Position numbers and translations under genes: made by a program
Shown here: piece by piece, positions 61,391 to 64,000 of the stretch
Layout: each line of letters opens with the position of its first letter
Numbering within the stretch: position 1 is the stretch's first letter
Origin: JACCWM01 sp040393065
Lineage (GTDB): Bacteria > Myxococcota_A > Bradymonadia > Bradymonadales > Bradymonadaceae
Direction of reading: 5' to 3'
Assembly (NCBI GenBank): GCA_040393065.1
Contig: JBEBUW010000006.1
Span: 1-64,000 of the forward strand
DNA: 64,000 nt
Notes under the pieces: generated by a model
Told to the model about the DNA's origin: nothing
Seen by the model: only the letters and a program-made list of their open reading frames with translations
Databases searched by the model: none

Positions 61391-62152
61391 TTGAGTAATG
61401 AAAAAGATTTACACGCATCCGGTGAAGAAACCGAGGTTTCTGTGAATGGACAGGACGAGGCGCTGCAAGAGGAAGCAGACTCTGTGGATGACGCATTGTT
61501 TTTAAGTCCGGATGATTCTGAAGGCGAGGTTATGGACGTGAATGGCGGCGGTGGCGTATCGGAACTGCAGCAGGATCTGGTTGCAGAGAACGAAGCGCTT
61601 AAAAAGCAGGTTGAGGAGCTCTCGACGGAGTGCGAGGAACAAAAGAATCGTGTGTTGCGTGTAGCTGCGGATCTGGAGAACTTCCGTCGTCGCAGCCAGC
61701 GTGAGAAAGAGGATCTACGGAAGTATGGTATTGATCGCGTGGTCATGGAACTGCTTCCGGCGATCGATAATCTGGAGCGTGCTTTGCAGCATGCCACCAG
61801 TGAGAGCGGTGAGAATTCCATGACCGAGGGCGTGCGCATGGTTTATCGCCAGCTCCTCTCGGCACTTGAGAAGCATGGTGTGGAAGGCTTTGACTCGAAG
61901 GGTACGGCTTTTGATCCGCAACGTCACGAGGCTCTGCAGCAGGTAGAAAGTACGGAGCTTGCGACAGGCACGGTCGTGGATGAGTATCAACGAGGTTACT
62001 TCCTGCATGATCGTTTGTTGCGTCCGGCGCTTGTATCCGTTGCTAAAAACGTGCAGAGTGTGAATTCTGTAAATGAGAGCAATGGCGCAGATGCGTCCGC
62101 ACCCTCCGGGCAGCATGACGATTTCGATCCAAGTGATGATGCTCAAGAGTGA
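61391..62152 (+). CDS. grpE: Nucleotide exchange factor GrpE
   Basis: 253 residues from TTG 61391, seven bases after GGAGGT. An acidic N-terminus of about 60 residues is followed by the long coiled coil (ELQQDLVAENEALKKQVEEL) and the GrpE head: RVAADLENFRRRSQREKEDL, VVMELLPAIDNLERALQHA, MVYRQLLSALEKHGVEGFDS, FDPQRHEALQQVES and GYFLHDRLLRPALVSVAK. It releases ADP from DnaK. It is longer than E. coli GrpE (197) because of acidic tails. It is 110 bases upstream of dnaK. Confidence 0.97.
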   Translation: MSNEKDLHASGEETEVSVNGQDEALQEEADSVDDALFLSPDDSEGEVMDVNGGGGVSELQQDLVAENEALKKQVEELSTECEEQKNRVLRVAADLENFRRRSQREKEDLRKYGIDRVVMELLPAIDNLERALQHATSESGENSMTEGVRMVYRQLLSALEKHGVEGFDSKGTAFDPQRHEALQQVESTELATGTVVDEYQRGYFLHDRLLRPALVSVAKNVQSVNSVNESNGADASAPSGQHDDFDPSDDAQE

Positions 62153-62262
62153 TGCTTGCTCCTATAACCCGGCATATATTTTGAACAGATTCCCCTGAGC
62201 TACACCTGGCCGGGGGGAGCTGTTGTCGCCCGATTGTTGAAGACTTCGCGAGGCAAGGTGAG

Positions 62263-64000
62263 ATGGCAAAGACTATTGGAATTGACCTTGGTACCACCAA
62301 TAGCTGCGTATGTGTGGTTCTGGATGATCAACGGATCGTAATTCCAAACGCTGAAGGCAGTCGTACGACGCCTTCGGTTGTTGGCTTTGCTGAGGATGGC
62401 CAGCGATTTGTCGGGCCGATTGCTCGACGCCAGGCGCAGACGAATGCTGAGAATACGATCTCGGCGGTGAAACGTTTGATTGGCCGCCGTTTCGATTCCA
62501 AAGACGTACAAGACAGCTTAGCTGCCTCGTCTTATCAGATCGTGAGTGGTCCGAATGGCGATGCCTGGGTCAGCGTTCGTGGTCGTGAGTACTCACCGGC
62601 TGAGATTTCATCGATTCTATTGCGGGAAATGAAGAATATCGCGGAAGGGTATCTCGGTGAAGATGTCCAGGACGCGATTGTTACGGTTCCGGCATACTTT
62701 GATGATGCGCAACGTCAGGCGACCAAAGATGCCGGGCGGATCGCCGGGTTGAATGTACTGCGGATTATCAACGAGCCGACTGCTGCGGCGTTGGCGTACG
62801 GTCTTGCGAATCTCGAGCGCGATAATATCAAGCTCGCCGTGTATGACCTTGGCGGCGGCACGTTCGATATTTCGATCCTGGAGTTGTCCGACGGCGTATT
62901 TAGCGTGTTGTCGACTGCGGGCGATACATTTCTGGGCGGTGAAGATTTCGACAACCAGATCATTGACTGGCTGGCGGATGGGTTTCAGAAGGAACACGGC
63001 GTCGATCTGCGTGAAAACAAGATGACGTTGCAGCGTCTCAAGGAAGAAGCAGAGCGTGCAAAGTGTGAGTTGTCGAGCATTGCGACGACGGATATTAGCC
63101 TGCCGTTTATTCATGTCAGCGGCTCGGTGCCGGTGCATCTTGAGGCAAAACTTACGCGGGATGTGCTTGAGGAGTTGGTTGAGGATCTAATTCAGCGGAC
63201 TTTGAAGCCGTGTAAGATCGCTCTGGCGGACGCGATGGTTTCGGTCCAAGAGATCGATACGGTCTTGCTGGTTGGCGGGATGACCCGGATGCCGCGCGTG
63301 CGTGAGGTTGTGGCAAACTTCTTTGGGAAAGAGCCCGATGCGTCGGTGAATCCTGATGAGGTTGTGGCGATGGGCGCTGCGATTCAGGGCGGAATCATTG
63401 GCGGCGAGTTGACGGATGTGTTGCTGTTGGATGTGACGCCGTTGACGCTGGGTGTGGAGACGATGGGGGGTGTCTTTACGCCGCTGATCCCGAGGAACAC
63501 GACGATTCCTTATAGTTATACCGAAGTGTTTAGTACGGCGCGCGACTTTCAGGACATGGTGCGCATCCATGTTTTGCAGGGCGAACGTTCGATGGCTGCG
63601 GATAATAAAAGTCTGGCGTTTTTTGAGCTTACGGGGATACCACCAGCACCGCGTGGGGTGCCGAAGATCGAGGTTTCCTTCTCGATCGATGAGAACGGTA
63701 TTGTAAGCGTTGCAGCCAAGGATCTGGGCACAGGACGTGAGCAACGCATTGAGATAGTTGCGGCTGGTGGTCTGAGCGAGGATGACATCGAGCGCATGAT
63801 CGAGGAAGCGAGTGCGAACGAGGAAAGCGATCGCTTGAATAAAGAGCTGATTGAACAGCGCAATATGGCGCTTGGCATGTTGTATTCTACCGAGCGTAGC
63901 TTGCAGGAATACGGGGAAATGCTGGGGGAAGAGGAGCTGGCAGAGATCAATCAGGATGTCGCGATGGCCAAGGAATTGGTTACGGATGCTTCGCTGGAGG
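62263..64000 (+). CDS. dnaK: Chaperone DnaK (3' end outside window)
   Basis: 579 codons are visible of an expected 600-640. AAGGTGAG precedes ATG 62263. KTIGIDLGTTNSCVCVVLDD is the phosphate-1 motif, VTVPAYFDDAQRQATKDAGR and INEPTAAALAYG follow, then VYDLGGGTFDISILE (phosphate 2) and LLVGGMTRMPRV (adenosine). The linker VLLLDVTPLTLGVETMGG leads to the substrate-binding beta domain, and the frame leaves the window in the helical lid. It is the ATP-dependent Hsp70 partner of the adjacent grpE. Confidence 0.98.
   Translation, partial: MAKTIGIDLGTTNSCVCVVLDDQRIVIPNAEGSRTTPSVVGFAEDGQRFVGPIARRQAQTNAENTISAVKRLIGRRFDSKDVQDSLAASSYQIVSGPNGDAWVSVRGREYSPAEISSILLREMKNIAEGYLGEDVQDAIVTVPAYFDDAQRQATKDAGRIAGLNVLRIINEPTAAALAYGLANLERDNIKLAVYDLGGGTFDISILELSDGVFSVLSTAGDTFLGGEDFDNQIIDWLADGFQKEHGVDLRENKMTLQRLKEEAERAKCELSSIATTDISLPFIHVSGSVPVHLEAKLTRDVLEELVEDLIQRTLKPCKIALADAMVSVQEIDTVLLVGGMTRMPRVREVVANFFGKEPDASVNPDEVVAMGAAIQGGIIGGELTDVLLLDVTPLTLGVETMGGVFTPLIPRNTTIPYSYTEVFSTARDFQDMVRIHVLQGERSMAADNKSLAFFELTGIPPAPRGVPKIEVSFSIDENGIVSVAAKDLGTGREQRIEIVAAGGLSEDDIERMIEEASANEESDRLNKELIEQRNMALGMLYSTERSLQEYGEMLGEEELAEINQDVAMAKELVTDASLE

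Noticed and set aside
60042..62262. CIRCE operator for HrcA
   Set aside because: I looked for TTAGCACTC-N9-GAGTGCTAA in the gaps before hrcA, grpE and dnaK and saw no convincing match.

Overview
The window is a GC-rich bacterial chromosome segment. Gene content points to the Myxococcota / former Deltaproteobacteria, most probably a Bradymonadia-like predatory lineage: two very large Ser/Thr kinases fused to ATPase and TPR regions, a receiver-DUF4388 protein, many lipoproteins, and an hrcA-grpE-dnaK cluster. This placement is an inference from gene families, not from a marker tree. Across almost the whole window the + strand is G-rich whichever strand is coding: + genes favour G/T-ending codons and - genes favour C-ending codons. 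This suggests one replication arm with strong strand bias. Two places break the pattern: about 15.7-16.9 kb, where the skew is reversed, and the cas genes at 20.4-30.0 kb, where it is weak.

Layout. 0-2.6 kb: a gene cut by the left edge that fuses a degenerate protein-kinase domain to a Cas4/Dna2-like nuclease and the start of an SF1 helicase. 2.9-16.7 kb: ordinary chromosomal genes. These are a sodium-coupled NSS transporter, a glycosyltransferase-like half protein, a TrmA/RlmD-like methyltransferase without its catalytic residues, signalling proteins (receiver-DUF4388, diguanylate cyclase), a phosphonate-type ABC system with an ATPase-permease fusion, and 4-hydroxyphenylpyruvate dioxygenase.

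17.0-30.1 kb: a complete type I-G (formerly I-U) CRISPR-Cas locus read leftwards. A promoter near 30.1 kb precedes cas3 (helicase then HD), csx17, csb1, csb2, a cas4-cas1 fusion and cas2. A leader and an array of 27 repeats follow. The array is split by an IS3-family element. One internal repeat is heavily changed yet keeps a hairpin through a compensatory base-pair swap.

30.4-49.4 kb: N-formylglutamate amidohydrolase, YebC, a large lipoprotein, a ketopantoate reductase-like enzyme, TrmL, kinase-cyclase-ATPase-TPR protein 1, a 43-bp minisatellite, a class A penicillin-binding protein, ApaG and kinase-ATPase-TPR protein 2. 49.6-60.0 kb: a COG2509-type flavoprotein, a small outer-membrane barrel, an interspersed palindromic repeat family, an M64-like metallopeptidase lipoprotein, a membrane-anchored GrpE paralogue that overlaps a convergent gene, tRNA-Cys, a single-domain receiver, a GT-B-like coiled-coil protein and a flippase-like membrane protein. 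60.2-64.0 kb: hrcA-grpE-dnaK, with dnaK cut by the right edge.

The most unusual items are the pseudokinase-nuclease-helicase fusion at the left edge, which resembles a defence protein and lies 15 kb from the CRISPR array, and the internal variant CRISPR repeat.
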